Shown here in pieces: positions 52,706 through 61,914 of a stretch of 64,000 nt of DNA. The DNA is taken from contig OZ245921.1 of assembly GCA_965229695.1 (NCBI GenBank), positions 1,054,001 to 1,118,000 on the forward strand, written 5' to 3'. Positions within the stretch are counted from its first letter, which is position 1, and each line of letters begins with the position of its first letter. The notes beneath the pieces were generated by a model. It made no database searches. It was not told the origin of the DNA and saw nothing but the letters and a program-made list of their open reading frames with translations. Both the position numbers and the translations under genes were made by a program. Source of the stretch: JANSYL01 sp965229695 (lineage in GTDB: Bacteria; Pseudomonadota; Alphaproteobacteria; Rhodobacterales; Rhodobacteraceae).

Positions 52706-53134
52706 CTAGCTGGCTTTGACCGGGTAGATCTTGGCCAAATCGGTCAGGCCTGCCCGGATCAATTCGGCCAAAACGGCCAGATCGATATCGGCAAGCTTGT
52801 TCACGTAGAGACAGGATTTGCCAAGCTTGTGTTTGCCCAAGCGCCCCAAGATTTCGGCGTAATCCTGGTAACCGGGCATGACGTAAATCGAGAGATTGGA
52901 TTTGCGAGGGGAGAAGCCAGTGGCCAGAAAATCACCCTCACGCCCGCTGTCATAGACATAGTGGTACTGACCATAGCCGATGATCGATGGCCCCCACATG
53001 CACGGTGCCCAGCCGGTGAGGTCCTGAAACAGCGCATTCAGCCTTTCGGCATCGGCGCGACGGGTCGAGTGCCCAACCGAGGCGATGAAATCCGCCACGG
53101 GCATGGGGGTTGGTTGGGTCTTGTTTTCTGCCAT
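52706..53134 (-). CDS. DUF1801 protein
   Basis: This 142-residue protein (144 from an ATG at 53140) matches DUF1801: VADFIASVGHSTRRADAERLNALFQDLTGWAPCMWGPSIIGYGQYHYVYDSGREGDFLATGFSPRKSNLSIYV and a terminal YVNKLADIDLAVLAELI. Function is unknown; the fold is small alpha/beta. It lies 20 bp after the photolyase stop on the same strand and may be cotranscribed. Confidence 0.87.
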   Translation of the reverse strand: MAENKTQPTPMPVADFIASVGHSTRRADAERLNALFQDLTGWAPCMWGPSIIGYGQYHYVYDSGREGDFLATGFSPRKSNLSIYVMPGYQDYAEILGRLGKHKLGKSCLYVNKLADIDLAVLAELIRAGLTDLAKIYPVKAS

Positions 53135-53154
53135 CGGCAAAAGTCTAACACAGG

Positions 53155-54681
53155 TTAGACACGACCGCCCCCGTCAAGTTTTTCCAGGAAGGCCGTGGCG
53201 CTGTTCAAACGCGCCGCGCGCGCATCGTCTGACATCCGCATCCAAGTGCGGTACATCTGCGCCATCCTCGGGTTCTTTTCGAACCGGTCGCGATGACGAT
53301 CCAGGAACGCCCAATAAAGATAGTTGAACGGGCAGGCTTTATCCCCCGACTTCTCCCCAACCTCATAGGCACAAGCCTTGCAGTAATCGGACATCTTATG
53401 GATGTAGTTCCCGCCCGATACATACGGCTTTGAGGCGACGATCCCGCCATCGGCGAACTGGCTCATGCCGATCACATTCGGGGCCTCGACCCATTCATAG
53501 GCATCCGCATAAACTGCCAGATACCATTCATGGATTTGGTGCGGGTCAACGCCGACCAAGAGCGCGAAATTGCCGGTGACCATGAGCCGTTGAATATGGT
53601 GGGCATAGGCCTCATCCCGGGTCTGGTCGACCGCCTTGGCAACGCAGCGCATGTCGGTGTCGGCGCTCCAATAAAACCCAGGCAGATCGCGGTGATGGCC
53701 CAGCGCGTTGCGCGCGGAATAGTCCGGCCCTTCGCGGAAATAGACGCCGCGCATGTATTCGCGCCACCCGATGATTTGGCGGATGAACCCCTCCACCGCA
53801 TTGAGCGGCGCATCACCGTCGTGAAAGGCGGCCTCCGCCGCCTCGCAAATCTCACGCCAACCCAACAGCCCAGCGTTGAGGTACATGGAAATCACCGAGT
53901 GGTAGAGGAACTTGTTTCCGGCCAACATCGCATCTTGGAAATCGCCAAAACGGGGCAGCGCATGGGTGATGAAATGCGCCAGCGCTTGTAGCGCCCCCGC
54001 CCGATCCGTCGCAAACCAAAACGGGTGCAGATTGCCGAAATTATCTCCGAACCGCGTTTCAACCAGGTTCAAAACTGCGCTTACATCGCCATCGGGTTCA
54101 AACCGCAGCGGGCCGTCAAAAGTAATCTGATCGGGGGCTGATTTGCGGTTGTCGTGGTCATAATTCCACTTACCGCCCACAGGCTTGTCACCCTCCATCA
54201 GCAAGCCGGTTTTGCGCCGCATCTCGCGATAGAAATACTCCATCCGCAACTCTTTGCGGCCCTCAGCCCAGGCATCGAACTCGTCGTGGGAGCATAAGAA
54301 CCGGTTATCCGGGAATTGGTGGACGGCGATTGGGCAGTCTTCCAAGGCCGAGATCAGACGCCATTCACCCGGCTCGGTGGCCAAGACTTCGGTCGCGCCG
54401 GTCTCAGCCGCGTAGCGCAAGAGCTCCCCGGTGATCGAGCCCGTGTTTTCGGGATCGTCGAGCTGGGTATACCGCACACGCCAGCCTTCGGCCCTCAGGG
54501 CGGCGGCGTGTTTGCGCGTCGCGGCGAACAGAAAGGCAATCTTTTTGGGGTGATGTGGGACATACCCTGCCTCCTCCCCGACTTCGGCCATGACAACCAC
54601 GTCGCGGGTCTTGTCGCCCTCGCGCAGGGCCGCGATATCGGTTGATAGCTGATCGCCGAGCACCAAGATCAGGCGGCTCAC
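53155..54681 (-). CDS. FeS-type cryptochrome/photolyase (PhrB-like)
   Basis: The GTG at 54681 overlaps the SDR stop as GTGA, giving 508 residues. The N-terminal alpha/beta domain begins RLILVLGDQLS. The C-terminal FAD domain has RQIIGWREYMRG and WYLAVYADAYEWVEAPNVIGMSQFADGG. Cysteines C346, C434, C437 and C450 match the 4Fe-4S ligands of Agrobacterium PhrB (C350, C438, C441, C454) with a constant offset of four. It probably repairs UV 6-4 photoproducts or acts as a light sensor. Confidence 0.93.
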   Translation of the reverse strand: MSRLILVLGDQLSTDIAALREGDKTRDVVVMAEVGEEAGYVPHHPKKIAFLFAATRKHAAALRAEGWRVRYTQLDDPENTGSITGELLRYAAETGATEVLATEPGEWRLISALEDCPIAVHQFPDNRFLCSHDEFDAWAEGRKELRMEYFYREMRRKTGLLMEGDKPVGGKWNYDHDNRKSAPDQITFDGPLRFEPDGDVSAVLNLVETRFGDNFGNLHPFWFATDRAGALQALAHFITHALPRFGDFQDAMLAGNKFLYHSVISMYLNAGLLGWREICEAAEAAFHDGDAPLNAVEGFIRQIIGWREYMRGVYFREGPDYSARNALGHHRDLPGFYWSADTDMRCVAKAVDQTRDEAYAHHIQRLMVTGNFALLVGVDPHQIHEWYLAVYADAYEWVEAPNVIGMSQFADGGIVASKPYVSGGNYIHKMSDYCKACAYEVGEKSGDKACPFNYLYWAFLDRHRDRFEKNPRMAQMYRTWMRMSDDARAARLNSATAFLEKLDGGGRV

Positions 54682-55340
54682 CACACCACCCTTTCGCCTT
54701 TCCAATCAAAAAACCCGCCGGTCTGATCCGGCGTCAGGCCGTCCATAACCGCCAGTAAATGCTTCGCCGCAAGCTCGGGCGTGTGTTTTTCGTGATCCGG
54801 GTAATCTGCGGTGAACGGCGTTGCCACCGTGCCGGGATGGAGCGCAACCACCACCGCTTGTGTGTGCTTGCGCCCGATTTCAATCGCAGCGCTGCGCAGG
54901 ATCTGATTGGCCGCCGCTTTCGAGGCGCGATATGAATACCAGCCCCCCATGTGATTATCGCCAATCGACCCAACCCGCGCCGTCAAAACGCCCACCACAG
55001 CGCGCCGGTCCCGTGGCAAAAGCCGGGGTAGTTCGGCCAGGATCAGGGCGGCGCCGATAGCATTGACCGCCATAACCTGCGCCATGGCATCGGCATTAAT
55101 GGCGGTGAGTGATTTCTCTGGTCTCGCCCGTGGTGGTGCAAGAATGCCGGTCGCCACCACGACCCGGTCATAGGGGCCGCGCAGCTCGGCAAAAGCCTGT
55201 TTCACGCTGGTGGGCTTGGTCACATCCAGCCCATCGCCTTGACGCGAAAGCCGCGTCACCTCGGCCCCGCGCGCCGAAAGCTCTGCGGTCAGGGCTGCGC
55301 CAATGCCGCCCGATGCGCCGATGATCAATGCCCGTTCCAT
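54678..55340 (-). CDS. CsgA/C-factor-like SDR
   Basis: From the ATG at 55340 the product is 220 residues. It has the NAD(P) motif IIGASGGIGAAL and the catalytic YSYRASKAA, which matches YxxxK. Its stop overlaps the photolyase GTG start, so the two are translationally coupled. Pairing of an SDR with a photolyase-like gene suggests a linked light or DNA-damage role, but no substrate is known. Confidence 0.87.
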   Translation of the reverse strand: MERALIIGASGGIGAALTAELSARGAEVTRLSRQGDGLDVTKPTSVKQAFAELRGPYDRVVVATGILAPPRARPEKSLTAINADAMAQVMAVNAIGAALILAELPRLLPRDRRAVVGVLTARVGSIGDNHMGGWYSYRASKAAANQILRSAAIEIGRKHTQAVVVALHPGTVATPFTADYPDHEKHTPELAAKHLLAVMDGLTPDQTGGFFDWKGERVVW

Positions 55341-55369
55341 GGCGTGGCCAGTTAGCGGGCCAACCCCGA

Positions 55370-55388
55370 GGGTCAACGCCGTTGACCC
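55370..55388. promoter_or_regulatory. Perfect palindrome GGGTCAACG-C-CGTTGACCC
   Basis: Nine-base perfect arms flank a single C in the divergent SDR/leuA promoter region. It sits 45 bases before the leader peptide. An operator for a dimeric regulator of either direction is likely. Confidence 0.5.
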
Positions 55389-55432
55389 AAAAGGGGGTTT
55401 TCAAGCCCCGCAGAATGCGTAAGGTCGCGCGC

Positions 55433-55516
55433 ATGACGAAGCAGCCAAATATCCTTTTGCTCCCGGCCCATGCGCCGGACGCTCTGCTTGGTCTTCTTCT
55501 CCTTAGCCGCCTCTGA
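55433..55516 (+). CDS. Leucine-rich leader peptide of leuA
   Basis: This short frame encodes 27 residues, of which ten are leucine, including runs ILLL and GLLLLSRL. AAGG lies 8 bases before the ATG. It ends 74 bases before leuA. Leu-rich leader peptides are the classic sensor for ribosome-mediated attenuation of leucine synthesis. The stop codon lies inside the hairpin that follows, as attenuation models need. Confidence 0.75.
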   Translation: MTKQPNILLLPAHAPDALLGLLLLSRL

Positions 55517-55542
55517 GCGTGCCTTTCGGCGCGACCGCTCAG
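55513..55542 (+). promoter_or_regulatory. Hairpin between leader peptide and leuA
   Basis: CTGAGCG and CGCTCAG form a perfect 7-bp stem, with an inner GCC/GGC pair. The left arm contains the leader stop. A T-tract is absent, so it may be an antiterminator or a Rho-dependent or translation-blocking element rather than an intrinsic terminator. Confidence 0.5.
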
Positions 55543-55590
55543 GGGAGGGACAGCGCCGGAGACATCTCAACCCAAGCTAAGGATCGTATT

Positions 55591-57153
55591 ATGACCACCG
55601 ACAAAAACCGTGTCTGGATTTTCGACACCACCCTGCGCGACGGCGAACAAAGCCCCGGCGCGACCATGAGCCATGATGAAAAACTGGAGATCGCAGGCCT
55701 GCTGGATGACATGGGCGTTGATATCATTGAGGCCGGGTTTCCAATCGCCTCGGAAGGGGATTTCGCCGCCGTCTCTGAGATCGCGAAAAACAGCAAAAAC
55801 GCCGTCATTTGCGGACTGAGCCGCGCGAATTTCAAAGATATCGACCGCTGTTGGGAGGCGGTACGCCACGCGGCCCGGCCCCGCATTCACACCTTTATCG
55901 GCACCTCGCCCCAGCACCGCGCCATCCCCAACCTGACCATGGATGAAATGGCCGACCGCATCCACGAAACCGTTAGCCATGCGCGCAACCTGTGTGACAA
56001 TGTGCAATGGTCACCGATGGATGCGACCCGGACGGAGTGGGAATACCTGAAGCGCGTGGTCGAAATCGCGATCAAAGCTGGCGCAACGACGATCAACATC
56101 CCCGACACCGTGGGATACACCGCGCCGGTCGAAAGTGCCGATTTGATCCGGCGGTTGATCGCGGAATGTGAGGGCGGGGAAGATGTGATCTTTGCCACCC
56201 ATTGTCATAATGACCTGGGCATGGCGACGGCAAACAGCCTGGCGGCGGTGGCTGGCGGAGCGCGGCAAATCGAATGCACGATCAACGGTTTGGGTGAACG
56301 CGCGGGCAACACGGCTTTGGAAGAGGTCGTAATGGCGATGAAAGTGCGCAACGACATCATGCCCTTCCACACCGATATCGACGCCACCAAGATCATGCAT
56401 CTGTCGCGCCGGGTCGCCACGGTTTCGGGCTTCAACGTGCAACCCAACAAGGCCATCGTGGGCAAAAATGCCTTTGCCCATGAAAGCGGTATCCATCAGG
56501 ACGGCATGCTGAAATCAGCCGATACGTTCGAGATCATGCGTCCCGAGGATGTGGGTCTGTCCGAGACCAACATCGTGATGGGTAAGCATTCGGGCCGCGC
56601 CGCCCTGCGCTCGAAACTGAAAGATTTGGGGTATGAGCTGGGTGACAACCAGCTGAATGACCTGTTCGTGCGCTACAAAGCCTTGGCCGACCGGAAGAAA
56701 GAGGTGTTTGACGACGATCTGGTTGCCTTGGTCACCGATGCTGGCTCGGATGGTGAAGGGCATTTGGAGGTCAAATTCCTGCGCGTGATTTGCGGCACGG
56801 AAGCCCCGCAATCCGCCGATATCACCCTGCGCATGGGCGACACCGATCACCAAGCCACGGCCCAAGGTGACGGCCCGGTCGATGCGGCGTTCAATGCGGT
56901 GAAGGCGATTTACCCCAATGATGCGGTTTTGCAGCTCTATCAAGTGAGCGCTGTGACCGAAGGTATGGATGCGCAAGCCACCGTGACCGTTCGCGTTGAG
57001 GAAGACGGGCGGATCGCGACCGGTCAATCAGCCGATACCGATACGGTTGTGGCCAGCGTGAAAGCCTATGTGAACGCGTTGAATCGGCTGATCCTGCGCC
57101 GTGAAAAGCTTGGATCGGACGTGAAAGAAGTGAACTACAAGGATGTGAGCTAG
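55591..57153 (+). CDS. leuA: 2-Isopropylmalate synthase
   Basis: From the ATG at 55591, with AAGGA 7 bases upstream, the product is 520 residues. It catalyses the first committed step of leucine synthesis. TTLRDGEQSPGATM, the metal HCHNDLG motif and the C-terminal LeuA allosteric dimer domain (from about residue 390) are present, so leucine feedback inhibition is likely. It is preceded by a leader peptide and hairpin. An in-frame ATG at 55519 lies inside that leader region and is rejected. Confidence 0.97.
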   Translation: MTTDKNRVWIFDTTLRDGEQSPGATMSHDEKLEIAGLLDDMGVDIIEAGFPIASEGDFAAVSEIAKNSKNAVICGLSRANFKDIDRCWEAVRHAARPRIHTFIGTSPQHRAIPNLTMDEMADRIHETVSHARNLCDNVQWSPMDATRTEWEYLKRVVEIAIKAGATTINIPDTVGYTAPVESADLIRRLIAECEGGEDVIFATHCHNDLGMATANSLAAVAGGARQIECTINGLGERAGNTALEEVVMAMKVRNDIMPFHTDIDATKIMHLSRRVATVSGFNVQPNKAIVGKNAFAHESGIHQDGMLKSADTFEIMRPEDVGLSETNIVMGKHSGRAALRSKLKDLGYELGDNQLNDLFVRYKALADRKKEVFDDDLVALVTDAGSDGEGHLEVKFLRVICGTEAPQSADITLRMGDTDHQATAQGDGPVDAAFNAVKAIYPNDAVLQLYQVSAVTEGMDAQATVTVRVEEDGRIATGQSADTDTVVASVKAYVNALNRLILRREKLGSDVKEVNYKDVS

Positions 57154-57162
57154 GGCCAGGAT

Positions 57163-57204
57163 ACGGATTTCGCGCGAAATCCGTTCCGGAAAACGCGCGT
57201 TTTC
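57163..57204. repeat. Two adjacent perfect palindromes after leuA
   Basis: A 22-base perfect palindrome (57163-57184, core TTTCGCGCGAAA) is followed by a 16-base one, GAAAACGCGCGTTTTC (57189-57204). Centres are 23 bp apart. They may end the leuA transcript, since the second has a T-rich 3' arm, but their symmetry also fits protein binding. Confidence 0.55.
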
Positions 57205-57318
57205 TGCTGCTATCTCTGCGTTAAGCACCTTGATTTGGGCAGCGGAAACGCGCTGATCGGGCGCGCCAGAAGGCCTTTACGGCGCCAGAGCCCCCCGCCT
57301 ATAAGGCGCCTTGGGATG

Positions 57319-57353
57319 TCACCCGAGTCTCGCTAGATGGAGAACTCGGGTGA
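57319..57353 (+). promoter_or_regulatory. Strong hairpin 34 bases before mreB
   Basis: TCACCCGAGT and ACTCGGGTGA form a 10-bp stem that extends by CTC/GAG across one bulged A. It lies in the likely mreB 5' leader. It could be a terminator remnant or a translational control element. Confidence 0.5.
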
Positions 57354-57386
57354 TATGCTTTTGGAACGGTGACGGGACACGGCTGA

Positions 57387-58424
57387 ATGGCGCTTTTGGG
57401 CAACCTCTTTTCGTCCGACATGGCGATTGACCTAGGGACAGCGAACACCCTGGTCTATGTCAAAGGCCGCGGCGTGATCCTGAACGAACCCTCGGTGGTG
57501 GCCTATCAGGTCAAGGATGGCGTGAAGAAGGCTCTGGCCTTTGGTGAAGACGCCAAGCTGATGCTAGGCCGGACCCCGGGCAGCATCCAAGCCATCCGCC
57601 CGATGCGCGATGGTGTGATCGCCGACTTTGATGTCGCGGAAGAGATGATCAAACACTTCATCCGCAAGGTCCATAAACGCACCACCTTTACAAAACCCAA
57701 GATTATCGTCTGCGTCCCCCATGGCGCCACGCCTGTGGAAAAACGTGCCATTCGGCAGTCGGTTCTGGGGGCGGGCGCGCGCAAGGCCGGATTGATCGCC
57801 GAACCAATAGCCGCAGCGATTGGGGCCGGGATGCCGATCACCGATCCGACCGGGTCCATGGTTGTGGATATCGGCGGTGGGACGACCGAGGTGGCGGTTC
57901 TATCCCTTGCAGATATCGTATATGCCCGCTCGGTCCGGGTTGGTGGCGACCGCATGGATGAAGCCATCATTTCCTACCTGCGCCGCCAGCATAACCTGCT
58001 GATTGGCGAGGCGACCGCGGAGCGGGTGAAAACCTCCATCGGCACGGCCCGGATGCCCGATGATGGGCGCGGTGCCTCGATGCGTATTCGCGGGCGCGAC
58101 CTGCTGAATGGGGTTCCGAAGGAGACCGAGATCAGCCAGGCACAAGTGGCCGAGGCACTAGCTGAACCCGTGCAGCAAATCTGCGAAGCGGTCATGGGCG
58201 CGCTCGAGGCAACCCCGCCCGATCTGGCGGCGGATATCGTGGATCGCGGCGTCATGCTGACCGGTGGCGGCGCGCTGTTGGGTGAACTGGATCTGGCATT
58301 GCGCGAGCAGACCGGCCTGGCCATTTCGGTGGCCGATGAAAGCCTGAACTGTGTGGCACTCGGCACCGGCAAGGCGCTGGAGTATGAAAAACTCCTGCGT
58401 CATGCGATAGATTACGACAGCTAA
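57387..58424 (+). CDS. mreB: Rod-shape-determining actin MreB
   Basis: This 345-residue actin-like ATPase guides cell-wall elongation. DLGTANTLVYVKG (phosphate 1), the VVDIGGGTTEVAVLSL (phosphate 2) and LTGGGALLGELD (adenosine loop) motifs are seen. The start MALLGNLFSSDMAIDLGTAN is standard, including an amphipathic N-terminus for membrane binding. A clear ribosome site is lacking. It heads mreBCD-mrdA-rodA. Confidence 0.98.
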   Translation: MALLGNLFSSDMAIDLGTANTLVYVKGRGVILNEPSVVAYQVKDGVKKALAFGEDAKLMLGRTPGSIQAIRPMRDGVIADFDVAEEMIKHFIRKVHKRTTFTKPKIIVCVPHGATPVEKRAIRQSVLGAGARKAGLIAEPIAAAIGAGMPITDPTGSMVVDIGGGTTEVAVLSLADIVYARSVRVGGDRMDEAIISYLRRQHNLLIGEATAERVKTSIGTARMPDDGRGASMRIRGRDLLNGVPKETEISQAQVAEALAEPVQQICEAVMGALEATPPDLAADIVDRGVMLTGGGALLGELDLALREQTGLAISVADESLNCVALGTGKALEYEKLLRHAIDYDS

Positions 58425-58466
58425 GACCCAAGCCCTCGCCCCCCGCACCTGACCTAAAGGAGCGCA

Positions 58467-59426
58467 ATGGCCCGAGACAATTACGATGAGGTCTATACCC
58501 GCCCCGTTCGACGCTTGGCGTTGGCGGTGCTGGTTTTGTGCCTGATCGCCTTGGTTCTGGTATGGCGCATCGACAACCCTAGGGTCGAACGGATGCGCGC
58601 GGCGATCATCGACCGGGTAATCCCAAATATGGAATGGGCCATGGCCCCGGTCACCGGCTTTGCGCGTATGGTCGATGATTTCCAAAGCTACGCGCGCCTT
58701 TATGAACAAAATCAAGAGCTGCGGCGCGAGCTGCAGCAAATGCGCGCCTGGCGAGAGGCCGCCTTGCAACTGGAGCAGGAAAACGCCCGGCTGCTCGACT
58801 TGAACCGGGTGCAGCTTGACCCCGAGCTGACCTTTGTCACCGGCATTGTGCAGGCCGATGCGGGCGGCCCCTTCCGCCGGTCAGTGTTGATTAATGTGGG
58901 TGCGCGCGATGGCATCCTGGATGGTTGGGCCACGATGGATGGGCTTGGCGTGGTCGGTCGCATTTCTGGCATCGGTGAACGCACCAGCCGCGTCTTGCTG
59001 CTGACCGATGCCAATAGCCGTATTCCGGTGACGATCCTACCCTCGGGCCAGCAGGCGCTTTTGATGGGCGACAACACACAAACGCCGGTTTTGGAGTTTA
59101 TTGAAGACATCGAAGATATCAGCGCGGGTGACCGCATCGTGACCTCGGGCGATGGTGGGCTGTTCCCGCCGGGGCTTTTGGTGGGTCAGGTGGCCGTGAC
59201 CAGCGACCGTCGCTTGCGCGCACGGCTGGCCGCAGATCTGGCGCGGCTTAGCTTTCTACGGGTGATGCGCAGCCACCCCGGCACAGCGCTTGAGGGGCCG
59301 GGTGATCTGATCGGCCCGCCCTGGCCACCACCCGACGGCTTTGTCGAGCCGCCCGGCACCACCCCGGTTCAACGGCCTGACCGCCCCGATGTCGCCAGTG
59401 TTCCCGCCGAGGAGGCTGCGCCATGA
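58467..59426 (+). CDS. mreC: Rod-shape-determining protein MreC
   Basis: This 319-residue bitopic periplasmic protein links MreB to the wall synthases. It has a single N-terminal membrane segment, a coiled coil (QNQELRRELQQMRAWREAALQLEQENARLLDL) and the two-barrel domain. A proline-rich tail follows. AAAGGAG precedes the ATG. Its stop overlaps mreD by ATGA. Confidence 0.96.
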   Translation: MARDNYDEVYTRPVRRLALAVLVLCLIALVLVWRIDNPRVERMRAAIIDRVIPNMEWAMAPVTGFARMVDDFQSYARLYEQNQELRRELQQMRAWREAALQLEQENARLLDLNRVQLDPELTFVTGIVQADAGGPFRRSVLINVGARDGILDGWATMDGLGVVGRISGIGERTSRVLLLTDANSRIPVTILPSGQQALLMGDNTQTPVLEFIEDIEDISAGDRIVTSGDGGLFPPGLLVGQVAVTSDRRLRARLAADLARLSFLRVMRSHPGTALEGPGDLIGPPWPPPDGFVEPPGTTPVQRPDRPDVASVPAEEAAP

Positions 59427-59953
59427 ACACGCTGACCTCGGCCCGGCATATTTGGACCTTTCGCGCGATTTTCCTGGCGCTTTGCATGGTGATCGGCACG
59501 TTCCAGCTTTTGCCGCTGGGCCTGGATGATACCGGCCTGCCGGGCCCCGATCTGCTTTTGGCCGTCACCCTGGCCTGGCTTTTGCGCCAACCGGCGGTGG
59601 TGCCTATCGGGTCGATCCTAGTGGTATTTCTGCTGGCAGATTTTCTGTTCCAGCGCCCGCCGGGGCTGTGGACCTTAATGGTGATCATCGTCTCTGAAAG
59701 CCTGCGCCGCCGCCGCCTGACCATGACCGAGTTTCCGTTTCTCGTCGAATGGTCGGCTTTTGCAGGGGCAGTTTTCACCATGCTTTTGCTCAATCGCGCC
59801 GTGCTCTGGGTCTTGATGGTCGATCTGGACCCGCTTGGTCTGACGCTGGCTCACGGGATCGTCACCGTGGTGATCTATCCGCTGGTCGTCCTGGCCTCGA
59901 AATACATCTTTGGCTTGCGTAAGATTGGCCCTGCCGAGGCCGAGGCATTGTAG
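59423..59953 (+). CDS. mreD: Rod-shape-determining protein MreD
   Basis: This 176-residue membrane protein has about five hydrophobic segments, as expected for MreD. It works with MreC in the elongasome. It overlaps mreC by four bases and lies 5 bp before mrdA. The sequence itself is poorly conserved; context carries the call. Confidence 0.9.
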   Translation: MNTLTSARHIWTFRAIFLALCMVIGTFQLLPLGLDDTGLPGPDLLLAVTLAWLLRQPAVVPIGSILVVFLLADFLFQRPPGLWTLMVIIVSESLRRRRLTMTEFPFLVEWSAFAGAVFTMLLLNRAVLWVLMVDLDPLGLTLAHGIVTVVIYPLVVLASKYIFGLRKIGPAEAEAL

Positions 59954-59958
59954 AACCG

Positions 59959-61914
59959 ATGAAACGCAACCCCAAAGATACCGAAGACAGCGCGCGCCAG
60001 ATCGTTCGGCGCAGCGTGGTTTTGGGTGGTTTGTTTCTGGGAACCGGCGCCGTGTTGGCTGGGCGAATGCGGCATTTGCAGGTAGAACGGGCGGACGATT
60101 TCCGCCTGCTGGCCGAAGAAAACCGCATCAACATCCGCCTCTTGCCGCCCGCGCGTGGCCTGATTTTCGACCGGCGCGGCGTGCTTTTGGCCGCCAATGA
60201 GCAGAACTATCGCATCACCCTAGTGCGCGAAGATGCAGGCGATGTTGACGCGGTGCTGGATGAACTGGCCAAGATCGTGAACCTGGATTTGCGGAGCTTG
60301 GATCGCGCCCGACAAGAGATTGCGCGCCGCCCCCCCTTTGTGCCTGTGACCGTCGCCGACCGCCTGACCTGGGCCGAGGTCAGCGCGGTGGGCGTCAACG
60401 CCCCAGCGTTGCCCGGCGTTAACCCCGAGGTCGGGCTGAGCCGCGTTTACCCAATGGGCGCCGATTTTGCCCATGTCGTCGGTTATGTTGGGCCGGTTTC
60501 AGATTTCTACCTGGAGCAAACCGGCGACACCGACCCGGTTCTGCAAATCCCCGATTTCCAGGTCGGCCGCTACAATGTCGAAGCCCGGATGGAGCAGGAT
60601 TTGCGCGGGCGCGCGGGCACGCGGCGAGTCGAAGTAAACGCGGGCGGCCGTGTCATGCGAGAGCTTGACCGCGATCCGGCCACGCCCGGGTCTGATGTGC
60701 AGCTAACTGTCGATGCGGGGTTGCAAAACTATGTCGAAGCGCGGCTGGACGGTGAAAGCGCTGGCTCCGTGGTGATGGATTGCCAAACCGGCGAAGTCTT
60801 GGCCCTGGCCTCCTCACCAACCTTCGATCCCAATCTATTTGTACGTGGCATTTCCACCACCGAATGGAACAGCCTCAATACCGATCCTTACCGCCCCCTC
60901 GCGAATAAGGCGACCCAAGGTCTCTACCCCCCCGGCTCGACCTATAAAATGATCGTTGCGCTGGCCGCGCTTGAAGCCGGGGTGATCGACCCCGAAGACA
61001 CTGTTTCCTGTAGCGGATCGATCGAGTTGGGCGACCGGCGCTTCCATTGCTGGCGGCGCGGCGGCCATGGCCGTGTCGATATGATCGAGTCGCTCAGCCA
61101 ATCCTGCGATGTCTATTTCTACGAAATCGCGCAGCAGGTCGGGATCGAAGCGATATCAGCCATGGCGCGGCGGCTGGGCTGTGGCGTGCGCCACGATTTG
61201 CCGATGTCCGGCATCGCCCAGGGTTTGGCCCCGACGATGGAATGGAAGGCGCGCAATCGCGGCGCCAACTGGGTTGTCGGCGATACGCTCAACGCCTCGA
61301 TTGGGCAGGGGTTTGTTTTGGCCTCACCCCTGCAACTGGCGATTATGACCGCGCGCATCGCGACCGGGCGCGCGGTTGATCCCACGATCATCCGATCCAT
61401 CGATGGGGTCAGCCAATTGCCCGATGAGATTCCAGATCTGGGCATCGACCCCGAGCATCTGCGCTACATGCATCGGGGCATGTGGCGCGCCAATAATGAT
61501 GGACGCGGCACAGCCTATGGCAGCCGGGTCGAGATGGAAGAATACCGCGTGGCAGGCAAAACCGGCACAAGCCAGGTGCGCAATATCACGGCGGCTGAAC
61601 GCGCCTCGGGCGTGATCAGCAATGAAGACCTGCCCTGGGAACGGCGCGACCACGCGCTTTATGTCGGCTTCGCGCCCTATGAAAACCCGCGTTACGCGGT
61701 TTCGGTCGTGGTTGAACATGGCGGTGGGGGCGCAGCGGTCGCGGCCCCGATTGCGCGGGATATCCTGCTGCGCGCCCAGATCGGAGAGGTTCCGCCGCCC
61801 GAAATGTACCCGGTCAGCCAACGCCGCCAGATCGAAGATATGCACCGTCGCCTGCCCATCCTGCCGGAAGCGCCACAGCCCTCGGGCCGCACCGTTGGGA
61901 GCACGCGGGCATGA
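59959..61914 (+). CDS. mrdA: Penicillin-binding protein 2
   Basis: This 651-residue class B PBP crosslinks peptidoglycan during elongation. It has one N-terminal membrane segment, a pedestal domain and a transpeptidase domain with S327-T-Y-K330, S382-C-D384 (the SxD form usual for PBP2) and K534-T-G536. It overlaps rodA by ATGA, its SEDS partner. Confidence 0.97.
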   Translation: MKRNPKDTEDSARQIVRRSVVLGGLFLGTGAVLAGRMRHLQVERADDFRLLAEENRINIRLLPPARGLIFDRRGVLLAANEQNYRITLVREDAGDVDAVLDELAKIVNLDLRSLDRARQEIARRPPFVPVTVADRLTWAEVSAVGVNAPALPGVNPEVGLSRVYPMGADFAHVVGYVGPVSDFYLEQTGDTDPVLQIPDFQVGRYNVEARMEQDLRGRAGTRRVEVNAGGRVMRELDRDPATPGSDVQLTVDAGLQNYVEARLDGESAGSVVMDCQTGEVLALASSPTFDPNLFVRGISTTEWNSLNTDPYRPLANKATQGLYPPGSTYKMIVALAALEAGVIDPEDTVSCSGSIELGDRRFHCWRRGGHGRVDMIESLSQSCDVYFYEIAQQVGIEAISAMARRLGCGVRHDLPMSGIAQGLAPTMEWKARNRGANWVVGDTLNASIGQGFVLASPLQLAIMTARIATGRAVDPTIIRSIDGVSQLPDEIPDLGIDPEHLRYMHRGMWRANNDGRGTAYGSRVEMEEYRVAGKTGTSQVRNITAAERASGVISNEDLPWERRDHALYVGFAPYENPRYAVSVVVEHGGGGAAVAAPIARDILLRAQIGEVPPPEMYPVSQRRQIEDMHRRLPILPEAPQPSGRTVGSTRA

